A stretch of 64,000 nt of DNA. Origin: Thalassia testudinum. Lineage: Eukaryota > Streptophyta > Magnoliopsida > Alismatales > Hydrocharitaceae. The notes beneath the pieces are model-generated. The model made no database searches and had not been told where the DNA came from. It saw only the letters and a list, made by a program, of their open reading frames with translations. The stretch lies in NCBI GenBank assembly GCA_037157565.1, contig JAZHRO010000050.1, forward strand, positions 40,406,501 to 40,470,500, given 5' to 3'. Shown here one piece after another: positions 1 to 11,076 of the stretch. Position numbers and translations under genes: made by a program. The number at the start of each line of letters is the position of its first letter. Within the stretch, counting starts at the first letter, position 1.

Positions 1-263
1 AAATCTTCTGCGTAGCTTTGAAATGGAGGTGAGAAGGTAGAGGTGATCTGCTACCAGAATGGAGGTGGGAGGATGGCTCTAAAGCGACCAATGAATGGGG
101 ATGGGAAGTTGGAGGAGTATTTGGTGGGGTAGATGTTCGCTATACTAATAGGCACCTTGGGAGCTTGAGAGGAAACTCTAATAGAGCATTGGTAAGCTTG
201 CTAGAGCTTGGGAGTAGGTGGGAGTAGAGTAAGTAGAGATGGCATGGAAGGGAGGGGTGTGGG

Positions 264-273
264 CCCTTTTATA
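264..273 (-). promoter_or_regulatory. TATA box of element A 3' LTR
   Basis: On the minus strand this reads TATAAAAGGG. The equivalent box is at 16960-16968 in the 5' LTR and 43310-43318 in element E. The conserved position and perfect TATAAAAG core support a Pol II promoter at the U3/R border. Transcription itself is inferred. Confidence 0.65.
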
Positions 274-816
274 GTGGATGAAAAGAGGATAGAATAGGTA
301 TGGGACTATTAGTGACCACCAAGCCATCGCAGGAAGTGTCGCTGTAGGTAGCTCATGCCTGCTCACGCCCATAGCTGGCTTTGCTGGCGTGCGAAGAATT
401 AGCTACGGCTGTAAGCATTGCTATGTGTCTGCCAAGTTGTCACTGAAGGCTAGTGCCAACTGAACACACGCTCGCCCCATGCGCGCTATGCTATCTCGCC
501 TTATACGTGTTAATTAAAAGGTGGCCCTAGTTGGGGTGCACACTGGCATGTGCTAGCATGCACGCACATGCGCTACTGTTGCATGCTAGAGCTACGCATA
601 CATAGGTTGGGTTGAGAATCGGGGGGGCTACGGGGATTCAAACCCGTGCTCCTTCCTTACGAACCACCGCTCCCACTGTTATGCCATGTCTGCATGTGCG
701 TCTCGAGGAGTTACGGCCGCGTGGTGAGGGTGAGCTCTCAACCATTGGACTTTCATCCAACCGCTGAGATCACTTGATGGGCGGCCTTTGGAGATGTCGC
801 GAGTGGCTTTGGGTGC

Positions 817-846
817 TCCAGATGGTGCCACGTGGCACCATCTGGA
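817..846. promoter_or_regulatory. 30-bp perfect palindrome centred on a G-box (CACGTG)
   Basis: The left half is TCCAGATGGTGCCAC and the right half is its exact reverse complement, with CACGTG at the centre. The 5' LTR of the same element has the site at about 17509-17538 with CACGTG changed to CATGTG plus an arm mismatch, as expected for deamination at a methylated CpG. It lies in U3 about 0.54 kb upstream of the TATA box. G-boxes are bZIP/bHLH binding cores in plants; use here is inferred. Confidence 0.75.
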
Positions 847-1126
847 TCGTCCACCCTTCATTGCTTGCAGCGGATGCCATGGTGCTCGGATAGAGCTGAT
901 TTCTACATTGTTGGACAGTGGTCATCGCTCCAAATCTATCTGTACGGTAGGAATTTTCATCCATAGTCTGTAAGAATGTCGCATTGCCTCCTAACCATAT
1001 AAAATGAAGGAATTAATATACAAAACATACAACTATCCTAAATGCCATGCAATGGATGTTATCCAGTATTTATAACATGATATGCAATGCTCAGCCTAGG
1101 AACTATCATAAATAAGCATTTTATCA

Positions 1127-2525
1127 TACCCCCATGCTTGCTTTTCGCTAATCCGTAGCAAAATTAGCCTAAATGCTATTTATAAAAGTAGAATTAGGAT
1201 TTGATCTCTTAGGCATAATTTATTACTTGTTTTAGGAACTTTCAACCCAAGACCTGGTTACGAAGACTCAACAGTGCCCAGGTGTCTGCCAGAATGTAGA
1301 CCGTCCAAGCCTTTACCTTATTTGAGAAGAGAAGATAGAAAAATTTTTTTCTTGTTTTTCTTCTTTTCTTTTTTTTTGTAGTTTTGCAGTTTGAGAGTTC
1401 TAAGATAACTTTGTTTGGCTACCTGACCCACCTAAGACTCAAAAGGGACTCTAAGTGTTAAGCATCTAGTGAAAAGAGTGAAAGACTCACTAGGCGGCCG
1501 TTAAAATGGACTTTGGGTTTCTACGACCCTAGGTAACCTTGCCTAGAGGTTTATCTTTTCGAATGGTAACTTTCTCCCTACTTTTATTTGTGAGATTGAT
1601 ATAAGGGTGAACGCAATGTATATCTCCCTGGTTTATTCTACTTCCCTACTTCTTCCCTAAGTGTTTTAGGAATTATTGTGCATTTTTTTGTGAGCTGGGT
1701 TCTGGACAACCGACCAATGGCATGTTACCTACGACGACTTGCCAGCTATACTCTTGCGATGAAGTGTGGTTTTACTATTTATTTTTTTCTCCTTTTTCTA
1801 TTTCTTTGTTTCGCTTTTCTTTTCTTCTTTTTTTTTTTTTAAGTAGGCGGCTTTCTCAATCTAGGACTTACCTAAAGGCAGTACAATGAAAATGGTCTTA
1901 TGACTGGGCTCCGAACAACCAGCCGATGAGCTGTTACCATCGACAACTTGCCAGCCATACCACCGTAGATAGTTCATTAGGTACCCAATTTTCGAAGAAA
2001 TCACTAAAAAGTGAGTCAGTGAAAAAAAAGTGTGTTGATGCTTGGGCTTAAAGTCCCCCCAAATCAGAGGGGGGGTTGATATGTCACATACTTATCATCC
2101 TAATTTATTTACCGAATTAAAATGAATTTAAATTGGCAAGGATTGGAGACTAAGTCCACATTCGAGTGGACACCCAGGCTAATTAAGCCTGAAGACCTGA
2201 AGAGTCTAAGTGTCTAGGTCTTATGATATCATTTCCTAAAGTTAATAACTTCCAAATGCCTAAGTTCTCTTCTCCTAATTTCTTTTTTTATCTTTTTTAA
2301 TTTTCACTTTTTTTTGTAAGAAACTAAAAGAAATTCTATGGAGTTAACAAAATGATTTTAGGAATTGATTATCCACACCCCATGCCTAAATGATGCAATG
2401 CCATTGTAAAAACAAAGACGTGAAAAGGGCAGAGTAAATAGAATATTACCTGAACATTGTGAGAAGTCCGGTCAGCTCCATAGAGAACGTGAAATATAAA
2501 CGGGTGCTAAATTTAATGCCTTCAT
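1127..2525 (-). other. 3' UTR of element A
   Basis: No ORF of note. The LTR-proximal end holds the complement of the polypurine tract (TACCCCCATG) and a decayed copy of a hairpin that is perfect in elements D and E. A roughly 50-nt motif, ending in GACAACTTGCCAGCCATAC, occurs twice (about 1698-1751 and 1903-1960). The same pair is present in the 3' UTRs of C, D, E and F. T-rich runs near 1340-1375 and 1790-1842 are also shared. Confidence 0.7.
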
Positions 2526-3359
2526 CTAGGCAAAAAATACATACATGGAGGAAATTGAGAATTCAGAAGTGCATGTCAAAATCAAAATATAAATACTGAT
2601 CCTTAAACCTGCTAACAGAAGATGTCCATAGATGTGGACCAAGTTATGGTGCAGACCCATGCCCCAGGGTCATGTGGTTCTCAGGTTCTGGATGAAAATC
2701 ATCCAGAATCAAAGAGTATTGAGCTTATAGGGCCGGGCTTGTGGTTTGCTGGTGTGTAACGCAAGACCAAAGTGTCGAACAATGTGTAAAGATGGTTCAT
2801 TAGTTGCGAAAGTCCACTTAACATTCAGCTTAGAAAAATAATCAGTTATTTTGAAATTGGGTTGCACGTGAAAGATATCGTAAGGGTCCAAGTAGAAAGT
2901 AGGTGATTTTAGGTCAATAGGAACCCTTAAATTCAAACTCATAGTTCCCTCAGAAGTAGCTTCCTAGATTTTTATTTCCCACTTCCTCTCCTCCAACATC
3001 AAGTGTTTAGGTTCTGGGACCTCTAGCATATCATTCACCCCATATGATTTACCCAAGTCCAGAAATTGTGGCTGACTCAGAATTGACTTGGGTACAATGA
3101 TTTCCAAATAAAAATCAATTCCTTTGAGGTGTGGTTGAGGAATGGGGCTATTGATTGAATCTTCTAGTAAATGAGGCTTCAAATCCTCCAAGTTAGCCCC
3201 AATCAAATCCAAATCTTCAATGAATGGGATATTAAATGGTTCATCAAATTCCTCAAGCCCGTTTGACTCACTAAAATCATCATCCCTATGCTCAAGTAAG
3301 TCTTCACCAAAATATTCTTTTTGATTAGACTCAAAGAATTGATGATCCTCATTTATATA
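2526..3359 (-). pseudogene. ORF2 of element A, distal part (acidic protein of unknown function)
   Basis: The frame enters from 13792 (the Tekay-like element splits it) and runs to a stop at 2526-2528 that is conserved with element E. An acidic, Glu/Asp-rich first section contains FGEDLLEHRDDDFSESNGLE. Next comes a conserved block (SYGVNDMLEVPEPKHLMLEE, then RVPIDLK and DPYDIFHVQP) and a C-terminal LHHNLVHIYGHLL motif. In-frame stops include one after EIKI, where element E has Trp. The protein resembles no gag, protease, reverse transcriptase, RNase H or integrase motif I know. Function unknown. Confidence 0.65.
3355..3359. repeat. Left target-site duplication (ATATA) of the Tekay-like element
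   Basis: ATATA immediately precedes the LTR and recurs at 13787-13791 immediately after the other LTR. Element E has the uninterrupted site at 35960-35964 with the same flanks, which confirms the insertion point. Confidence 0.9.
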
Positions 3360-6063
3360 TATCACGACCCGGTTCCCGAATCCCTACGAGATATGAGAAT
3401 CGGACCGACTCGACTGATCCCAAGACCCAGTCGTCCAACGAGAAAGTAACCAAAAGAGCAGTAAAATAAACCACATTCACCATGTATATAACTAGCAGTA
3501 ACGAAATACAGCAGTAAAAAAAAGAAATATTACAGTATACACCACCACAATAGTAAAGAAATAAACATGTACATAAACATGGAGCTTACAATGAAAAGAG
3601 TACAGAGGTAACAGAAACTGCTCACTACAACAGGAAGAAAGTACAGTGGGTACTGCACAATAACAGTACTAGGCCCTACTAGGCCCAGCGCCCTCTGCAG
3701 CCGCCGACTCTGGGTGCTCAACACCTCATCCTGAAAAGGTAACAAAGGTGACACGTCAACGAAACGTTGAGTAGAGTGGCAACTAAAAGCTAAGAAATAG
3801 TAAGGTGGACAGTAGCTGTTATATTTTTAATTTCTTTCTTTATATTTTCCGTTTACTCGTTATCGAATTATCCCTCAGATTCGTCTTTTGATCTTGAATG
3901 TTCCTCGTGGGAACAATCTTGATTGCAGTCTTTTCCAAAAAGTAGAAGTAGCACGTGGTGCTCTCCTGGCCGGGAGAGTTCCCCGTGGTGGTCCTACCCT
4001 CAATGAACCACCCCAAGGTCGCTGACAGACGTAACGGTGACTACGGCACGGGCGATAAACGCATGGGTAGCTATCCCGCACTGGCACGCAGTCATTTGTT
4101 TCCGTTAATGGGTGCGCCCAAAGCACAGCACGGAACCAGTATAGGGAAAAGCCCTCTCAGTAATTGGGGTCCAGCCCCTCCACAGTAACCAAACAAGGAT
4201 CTTGCCCCTCCACAGTCCGCGAACCCTCTCCTGACTACCTTGGTTTGCCCAGTGGGCTAAACAAGCCGGTGTAGGAGGGCTAGCAGAACCCCAGGGCCTG
4301 TGGGGTAGCTAGTGCTCTCCCTACACTAGTAGCTCTCCTCGATACTATGTACACGAGGGCCAAAAGTCAGTACAAAGTGGCCAGACCAAACCCCAGGTCC
4401 CTTGGGCGGCTAGCTTCGCTTTGCACTAAGTAGGGAGGACAGTCACTCTCCTTGGTACTCCATACTCAAGGGTCAGCTCACTTCCCCAATTCTATTCCAT
4501 TTACTTTCCATGAGTTCTACTCCTAATTCCCTGTAGGCTTCATGCTCTTTTAACTCAGCCAATTTTGGTTTCACCGTTCCAGCTTTATATCCATATAATC
4601 CATGTTCTCAACAGTAATTATTTATTCATAAACAGGCAACTGTTAACCAATTTACAGGCAGTTATCATTTCCTTTCTACTTTTCTATGACTGCAATGTAC
4701 AGATATTCAATCTAGTTTTCCAATCCTAGGATTCATGTCATACCCTAAGATCTATCATTCAATCGAGTTTTCCAGTCCTAGTATTCATGCAATACCCTAG
4801 GATCTATCATTCAATCTAATTTTTCAGTCCTAGGTTTCATGCAATGCCCTAGATTCTATTAATTATTCCACAAGTGCATAATCTTTGATAAATAAATTAA
4901 AGAGCCACTCTACCTGCGAAATCGGGAGTACTGGGGGTGTAATCGGCAAGCCCGCACGCCTCCGCAACCCCCAGAGTCGCAATGGAATGGGATCCTAACA
5001 CAAGGATCAAAGACAAGGAGGTACTCAGAACAGCATACAATTACTATAAACAGGTACAGGAACTAAATCTAAGAAGAACGAAACTTGAAATGCGGAAAAC
5101 GGACTCCGAACGGACCCTAAACGGGTCAAAAACGATGAGTCTGCCCAAAATCAGACGTCTGGAACTTCTTCCAGAGGTCTTAAATGATCGCTCAGGTCAT
5201 ACCTCAATCTGTGCGGTCCTTCAGACGTCCAGAAGCCCGCTGAAACATCTGGACTTTGTTTCCGGACGTCTGGAGACCCACTCCATCGTCTGGTGCTGTT
5301 CCCAGATGTCGGATCTATGTGGGATGGCGTGCCCTTGCGCCTTCTCGAACAAATCCTACACACACACGCACCCGCTCTCAACACCAAAGGAAGCAAAAGA
5401 CTTCGGCAGAAACGGCTACATTGCCATACACGCGAAAGAAGAAGAAGATAAAAATAACGTACCTTTCAGACGTCTGAACCTTCCGCTAGGCGTCTACTTC
5501 GTCGTCTGGACGTAAGTCCAGACGTCTGATTTTGAGAAATTTTCCCAGAATCAGGACCTCCTCGCCCTCCGCCAGCAGTGCACGGCCGTGCCGCGCCGCG
5601 CCCACCTGCTGCCTGAGCTGCAGTAGCTTCTCCACGGCACCCCACACTTGCTACGCACCCGCCGGTCAGCTCTGGCTGCCCGGCAAGCTCGTACCCTCGC
5701 TGTCAAGCTCCCTCTTCCTCTCGCAACAGCCCCTGCTCCCCACGCACTCGCAGCAGCCGCTGCTGCCGCTCTCACCCGCTCGCTCTCTCGCTGACAGGGA
5801 GAAGAAGAAGAAGGCGGTGGAGTGAGGGTGAGGGAGAGGGAGAGGTGTATTTGAAGGCTGCACAAGGAGAGAGAAAGAGGAAAGGCTACGTTTGCAGGGA
5901 GGGAGGAAAGAGGAGGAGGGCGGCAGGTTCAGTCTACACGTACACGCATGCAGACGTGAACCCGTACGCCGAAAAAATTTAATTCCAGACATCTGGGAAG
6001 GCTTCCAGATGCCTGGACCACTTCCCAGGCATCTTAAATGACGCTTGATGCCCAGTTGTAACA
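3360..6063 (-). repeat. 3' LTR of the Tekay-like element
   Basis: It aligns end to end with 11077-13786. The outer end has decayed from TGTTACGACC to TATCACGACC; the inner end is GTTGTAACA. It carries clusters of CCAGACGTCTGG-like palindromes at about 5150-5530 and 5981-6045. Short ORFs inside the LTR are not conserved and are not called. Confidence 0.9.
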
Positions 6064-6065
6064 TT

Positions 6066-6151
6066 ATAACAAACTCAAAGGAAGTTTCATCCCTGAAACT
6101 TGCGCTAGCTAGGGTGTGGGAAAGAACGATATATGCATAACAAACTCAAAG
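6066..6151. repeat. 15-bp direct repeat beside the 3' LTR
   Basis: ATAACAAACTCAAAG occurs at 6066-6080 and again at 6137-6151. The 56 bp between the copies include a perfect 8-bp inverted repeat (AAGTTTCA/TGAAACTT). This is where the polypurine tract should be, and none is recognisable. Confidence 0.7.
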
Positions 6152-9100
6152 AGGACCTAAGCTGGTCTGAAAAGACGTACCCGCGAAAAGATCCAGGTAC
6201 CAATCCCGCATCGGTGCCTCAGGCTCCCAGGTAGCCTCCTCGTACCGCTGGCTCCTCCACAAAACCTTCACCAGGGGTACTTGCTTCCATCTCAGACTGC
6301 AGACGGCTCTATCGAGAATCTATACTTGTCGCTCGGGGTAGGTCAGGTCGTCACACACCTCGACGCTCTCGTGACTCAGGACGTGACTGGGTTCAGCGAC
6401 GTACTTCCTGAGGTTAGACATGTGGAACACGTCGTGCACACCAGAAAGCTGAGGATGGAGGGCAAGCCTGTAAGCAACGGGTCCAACACACTTTAGGACC
6501 TCAAAGGGCCCCATGAACCTCGGTGCGAGCTTCCCTCTCACCCCAAACCGCTGTAGGCCCTTCATGGGCAAAACACGATGGAAGATGTGGTCCCCAACCT
6601 CAAACTGTACCTCTCTGCGTTTCCGATCTGTACAGCTCTTCTGCCTGCTCCTGACAGTGCTGAGTCACCTGTGAATCTGCTCGACTATCTCCTCACTCTG
6701 TTGGATCAGCCTAGGGCCAACCTCCTACTTGGTCCCCACCTCAACCCAACTCAAGGGTGCCGTACACCTCCGTCCATATAGAGCCTCCTAGGGTGCCATG
6801 TCGATGCTCGAGTGATAACTGTTATTGTATGCAAACTCCACCAGGGGCAAGTGCTCCTCCCAAGAACCCCTCCAGTCCAGTACACAGGCACGCAAAAGGT
6901 CCTCAAGTGTCTGTATTGTGTGCTCAGACTGTCCGTATGTCTGGGGGTGGTAAGCTGTACTGAACCTCAACCGCATCCCCAGGGCCTGCTAAAACTCAGC
7001 CGAAAACTGGGATGTAAAGCGGGTATCCCGGTTGGGTACGATCTCCTGTGGAACTCCATGTAGACGTACCACATTGCGGATATACCTCTCTGCGAACTGT
7101 GCTTGTCCCAGGGTGACTCGGATCGACAAGAAACACGCCGTCTTCGTCAACCTATCAACGATTACCCAGACTGCGTCGTGTCCTCATTGGGTAACAGGTA
7201 AGCCCACCACCAAGTCCATGGTGATGCTCTCCCACTTCCACTCCAGCACTGGAAGTGGCTGCAGCGGTCCTGTAGCCCTCGGATGCTCGGCTTTCACCTA
7301 CTGGCACACTAAACACTACTGCACGAATTCAACCATATCCCGCTTCATCCCTCTCCACCAAAAGTCGCATCACAAGTCATGGTACATCTTCGTGTTTTCG
7401 AGATGTATGGTGAATCTGGAACCGTGTACCTCAGTCAGGAGATCTCTCAATAGTTCCTCATCTCTGGGAACGCACAAACGTCCTCTCATGCGCAACACCT
7501 GGTCTGTAAAAGAGAAGTCTCCAGGGTTTCCTGACAGTACTCTATCACGCAAGGACTGCAAGTACGGGTCGGCCATCTATCCTGTGATGATGCGATCTAT
7601 CAGCTCTGGCCTCGTCTGTCGCGTCACAGTCACTGCCCCACAGTGCCCCTGTAACTCTAGGGTCTCCAACTGCTCATCTCCTCTAAAAGGCTCCAACTCT
7701 GCACCTGTAAATTGGCCAAGTGTGCGGGCACCTTCCGGCTCAAGGCGTCAGCCACCACGTTGGCCTTTCCCGGGTGGTAGGAAATGCTGCAATTACAGTC
7801 CTTCAGGAGCTCCAACCAACGTCTCTGTCTCATGTTGAGCTCCTTCTGATCAAACAGGTATTTGATCTATGAAAATCTCGAAGGCCTCACCATACAAGTA
7901 GTGTCTCCAGGTCTTCAACGCGAAGATGACAGCTGCCAGCTCCAGGTCGTGGGTAGGGTAACTATGCTCATGGGGCTTCAGTTGCCGCGAAGCGTAGGTG
8001 ACAACGTGACCCCTCTACATGGGCATACCCCCTAACCACTACAAAGAGGCATCCGTGTACACAACGAACCTGCCAATATTGTTTGGAATGGTGAGCAAGG
8101 GAGCCGAAGTCAGCTTCTCCTTCAGCTCCTGAAAACACGCCTCACAAGCGTCTGTCCAAGTGAAGGGCACGTCCTTCCGAGTCAACTGTGTCATAGGACA
8201 TGCAATCGGTGAAAAGCCCCTGATAAACCACCTGTAGTAGCCTACCAGTCCCAAGAAACTGCGAATCTCAGTAACCGTATGCGGTCTCTCCCACCTGAGC
8301 ACTACCTCGACCATGGCTGGGTCCACAGCCAAGCCATCTCCAGAGATCACATGACCTAAGAATGTCACATCCCTTAACCAGAACTCGCACTTGTTGTATT
8401 TGGCATACAACCTACATCATCTCAGTGTGTCCAGAACCATCTGCAAGTGCTGTCCGTGCTGCGTCTGATCTCGAGAATATATGTGCACATCATCAATGAA
8501 TACCACCACAAACTGGTCCAAGTACGGTCAAAACACCCGGTTCATCAAGTCCATGAACGCAGCGGGGGCATTGGTCAGCCCAAACGGCAAGACCAGAAAC
8601 TCGTAGTGTCCGTACCAGGTGCGGAAAGCTATCTTGGAGATGTCTGCCTCCTTGATCCTCAACTGGTGGTATCAGACCTCAAGTCAATCTTGGAGAATAC
8701 CATGGCACCTCGGAACTGGTCAAACAAGTCATCAATCCTTGGCAGCGGATATCTGTTCTTGATGGTGACCCTATGCAGTTGTCAGTAGTCCACACAAAGG
8801 CATAGGGTACCATCCTTCTTCTTTACAAACAATACCGAGTCTCCCTAGGAGGACGCGCTGGGTCTCACAAAGCCCTTCTCCAAAAGATCCTACAACTGAG
8901 AATTGAGCTCTCGCAGCTCATGTGGTGCCATCCTGTATGGTGCTATGGAGATGGGGCAGGTCCTTGGTATTAGTGAGATCTCAAACTCGATCTCACGCTC
9001 GGGCGGTAGTCCTGGCAACTCATCTGGAAACATGTCGGGGTACTCTCTGACCACCAGGATACTCTAGAAGTCTACCACAGGGCTGGGCTCTGCCACCACA

Positions 9101-10894
9101 CAAGCTAGGAAGCCCTCATACCCCTGGGTCAAAAGTCTTGCCGCCCGAAGTGCAGAAATGCACCCGAAGCCTCCGTCCACTGGCTACCCATGGAACTCAA
9201 AAGAAGGCACTCTGGTATGGAGAAGATGATCTTTCTCTCAAAACAGTCCACCAAGGCATGGTAAGCGGACAGCCAGTCCATCCCCAGAATTACGCCAAAG
9301 TCCTCCATTTGTACCATAATCAGGTCAGCGGAAAGGCTATGTCCCCCAACACTGACCTCGCAACCCGTGTAAACCTCCTCAGCTACAAACAGCTGACCAC
9401 TCAAACCTCTGATCACGAACGGATCCTCTAACAGCACACAATCCTGCCCCAGACCAACCGCGAAACTGGCGGCGTCAAAGGAGTGCGTAGCACCGGAATC
9501 GAAAAGCGTGTAAAAGAGTCTGCCGGAAACTGAAACCATACCTGCCACCAGTGATCCTGAAGCTCTGGCATCCCTGTGTGTCAAGGTGTTGATACGCCCC
9601 TCAACCCTAGGTGTTGATGAAGCAGCCACACTCTGAGTTGGACGGGTAGCTACTGGCTGGTACCCTCCTCATGACTGCTGTCCTCCTCCTTGCGCTTGGA
9701 AACCGTGGCCTCTTGCTCGCCCTCCATTGCTCGACGCGGGAAGCATCTGCTGACCTCCTACCCTAGATAGCAGTCTCTCCTGATGTGGCCTGGCTGGCCA
9801 GACTGGTAGCTGAGGGGAATCTGACTCCCGCCCTCAGTGGGTCCCTGCTGTCGGCTGGGCGGGGGTCCAGTGCTAGCTACTGGCACCTGTCAAGGGCCCC
9901 CAAAGGCCACTGATGGCCCTACATAACATGACGGCTATCCTGTGGGTGCCACGTGTCTCCTGTCTCGCCAGCCCTGGGAAAAGTCTAGCTGATATGAACT
10001 CTTACACCTGCTATCACTATCTCGCGATGACGGGTTGGTCTCCTCATAGGTCATAGCTGCCTCCACCACCCTTGAGAACGTATGTAGCTTCAACGGTTTG
10101 ACATACCCCCGAATTGTAGGTTGGAGCCCTTCGGTGAACCTCCAAAGGCTCTCCTCCTTAGTGGCTACTACTGTCGCTGCGAAGTGGGACAACTCCAAAA
10201 AACACGTGTGGTATGTGCTCACGATCATCGTCCCCTGGCGGAGAGTGTGGAACTCCTGCCTCCTCTGGTCCTACCACATCTGGGGAAAGTACTGCTCGGA
10301 GAAGAGGGTAACGAACCGATCCCAGGTCGGCTCGTCCCTCTCTTGTTCTCTGACGGCCCTCCACCACCTGTGTGCCGCGCTCTCCAACTGGTACGTGGCA
10401 AAGGCCATGCGACACTCCACGGGGGGGCGAAGGGTGTCAAAAACCTTCTCGATCTGCTCGAGCCAATCCTTCACCTTGGTTGGGTCCTCATCCCCCTTGA
10501 AGGAGGGGGGCTTCAGCTTCCGGAACTGCCCGAAAAGCTTGAAGTGGCACTGCAGTGGAGATACGGGTGCACCTCCAGGTAAGGAAGCCTCGTGCACAGA
10601 AGTGTCGGAGGAAGGTGGGGGCGGTGGCGGCCCATCCCCTCCCCCGTGTCCAGTGCCACATCCATCGCGTGGTCCCACAAGGGACTCCCCCCCCGCAACC
10701 CTAGGGAGAGGTGCTCGGGGCGGTGGGTGGAGCTCCTCTCGCACTTTGTCCCGTATCAGCTGGGCGAGGTCCTGGGCCTGAATGCCCAGGAGCAGTGGCT
10801 GGTCCACTGAAACGACGACCTCAACACGCCCACCCCTTCGACCTCATCCTCGGCCTCGCCCACGGCCTGCCTCGCTATTCCCTCGTCGAGGCAT
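6146..10894 (-). pseudogene. gag-pol of the Tekay-like chromovirus, broken
   Basis: The frame starts at ATG 10892-10894 with MPRRGNSEAGRGRGRG, then a TGA (probably a former CGA). Gag follows to about 9935 (KLKPPSFKGDEDPTKVKDWL and further gag motifs). Protease has FDSGATHSF, with the active DSG at 9492-9500. Reverse transcriptase has FIDD at 8489-8500, followed by FLGHVISGDGLAV. RNase H starts near 8100 (FTWTDACEACFQELKEKL). Integrase has HPQTYGQSEHTIQTLEDLLR at about 6890-6950 and GPFEVLKCVGPVAYRLAL at about 6480. A chromodomain-like block ends at a stop near 6146. Several stops and frameshifts separate these blocks, so no functional polyprotein can be made. The family normally encodes a single gag-pol frame of about 1500 residues. 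Confidence 0.9.
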
Positions 10895-11057
10895 CTCCTG
10901 CAAGGAGATGCAAAAATAGAAAGGAAACACGTCAATATAAACGATATCTAACGAAGAAGTCTAAGAGCTTATGTCAAAAGAACATTGTGGTGGCTACTCT
11001 AGTTACAGACACGTGAATTGGTTATTTTCCATTCAGTTGGTTCAATTCTCGGGACGA

Positions 11058-11073
11058 CCTTGCTCTGATACCA
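11058..11073 (-). other. Primer-binding site, initiator-Met tRNA type
   Basis: The minus strand reads TGGTATCAGAGCAAGG, the classic plant iMet primer site. It lies 3 nt inside the 5' LTR, which fixes the LTR edge and the element's orientation. Confidence 0.95.
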
Positions 11074-11076
11074 TCT

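Larger units (their letters stand above)
1..1126 (-). repeat. 3' LTR of element A, partial
   Basis: This segment aligns over its length with 16690-17819, the 5' LTR of the same element. About 0.4 kb of the LTR lies left of the window. The inner end is TTATCA followed by TACCCCCATG, the complement of the polypurine tract. Compared with the other copies, about 21 bp are missing between two TTTATCA repeats at the end, which looks like a short-repeat deletion. Confidence 0.85.

Noticed and set aside
5532..5865. ORFs of about 100 codons on both strands inside the Tekay-family LTR
   Set aside because: The partner LTR (13280-13560) does not keep the frames. GC-rich, CT/GA-biased sequence produces such open frames by chance.
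7032..7838. 268-codon plus-strand ORF
   Set aside because: It is antisense to the integrase and RNase H region of the Tekay-like gag-pol, whose motifs are readable on the minus strand. It is a shadow frame.
10098..10781. 227-codon plus-strand ORF
   Set aside because: Antisense to the gag region of the same element; no recognisable domain.
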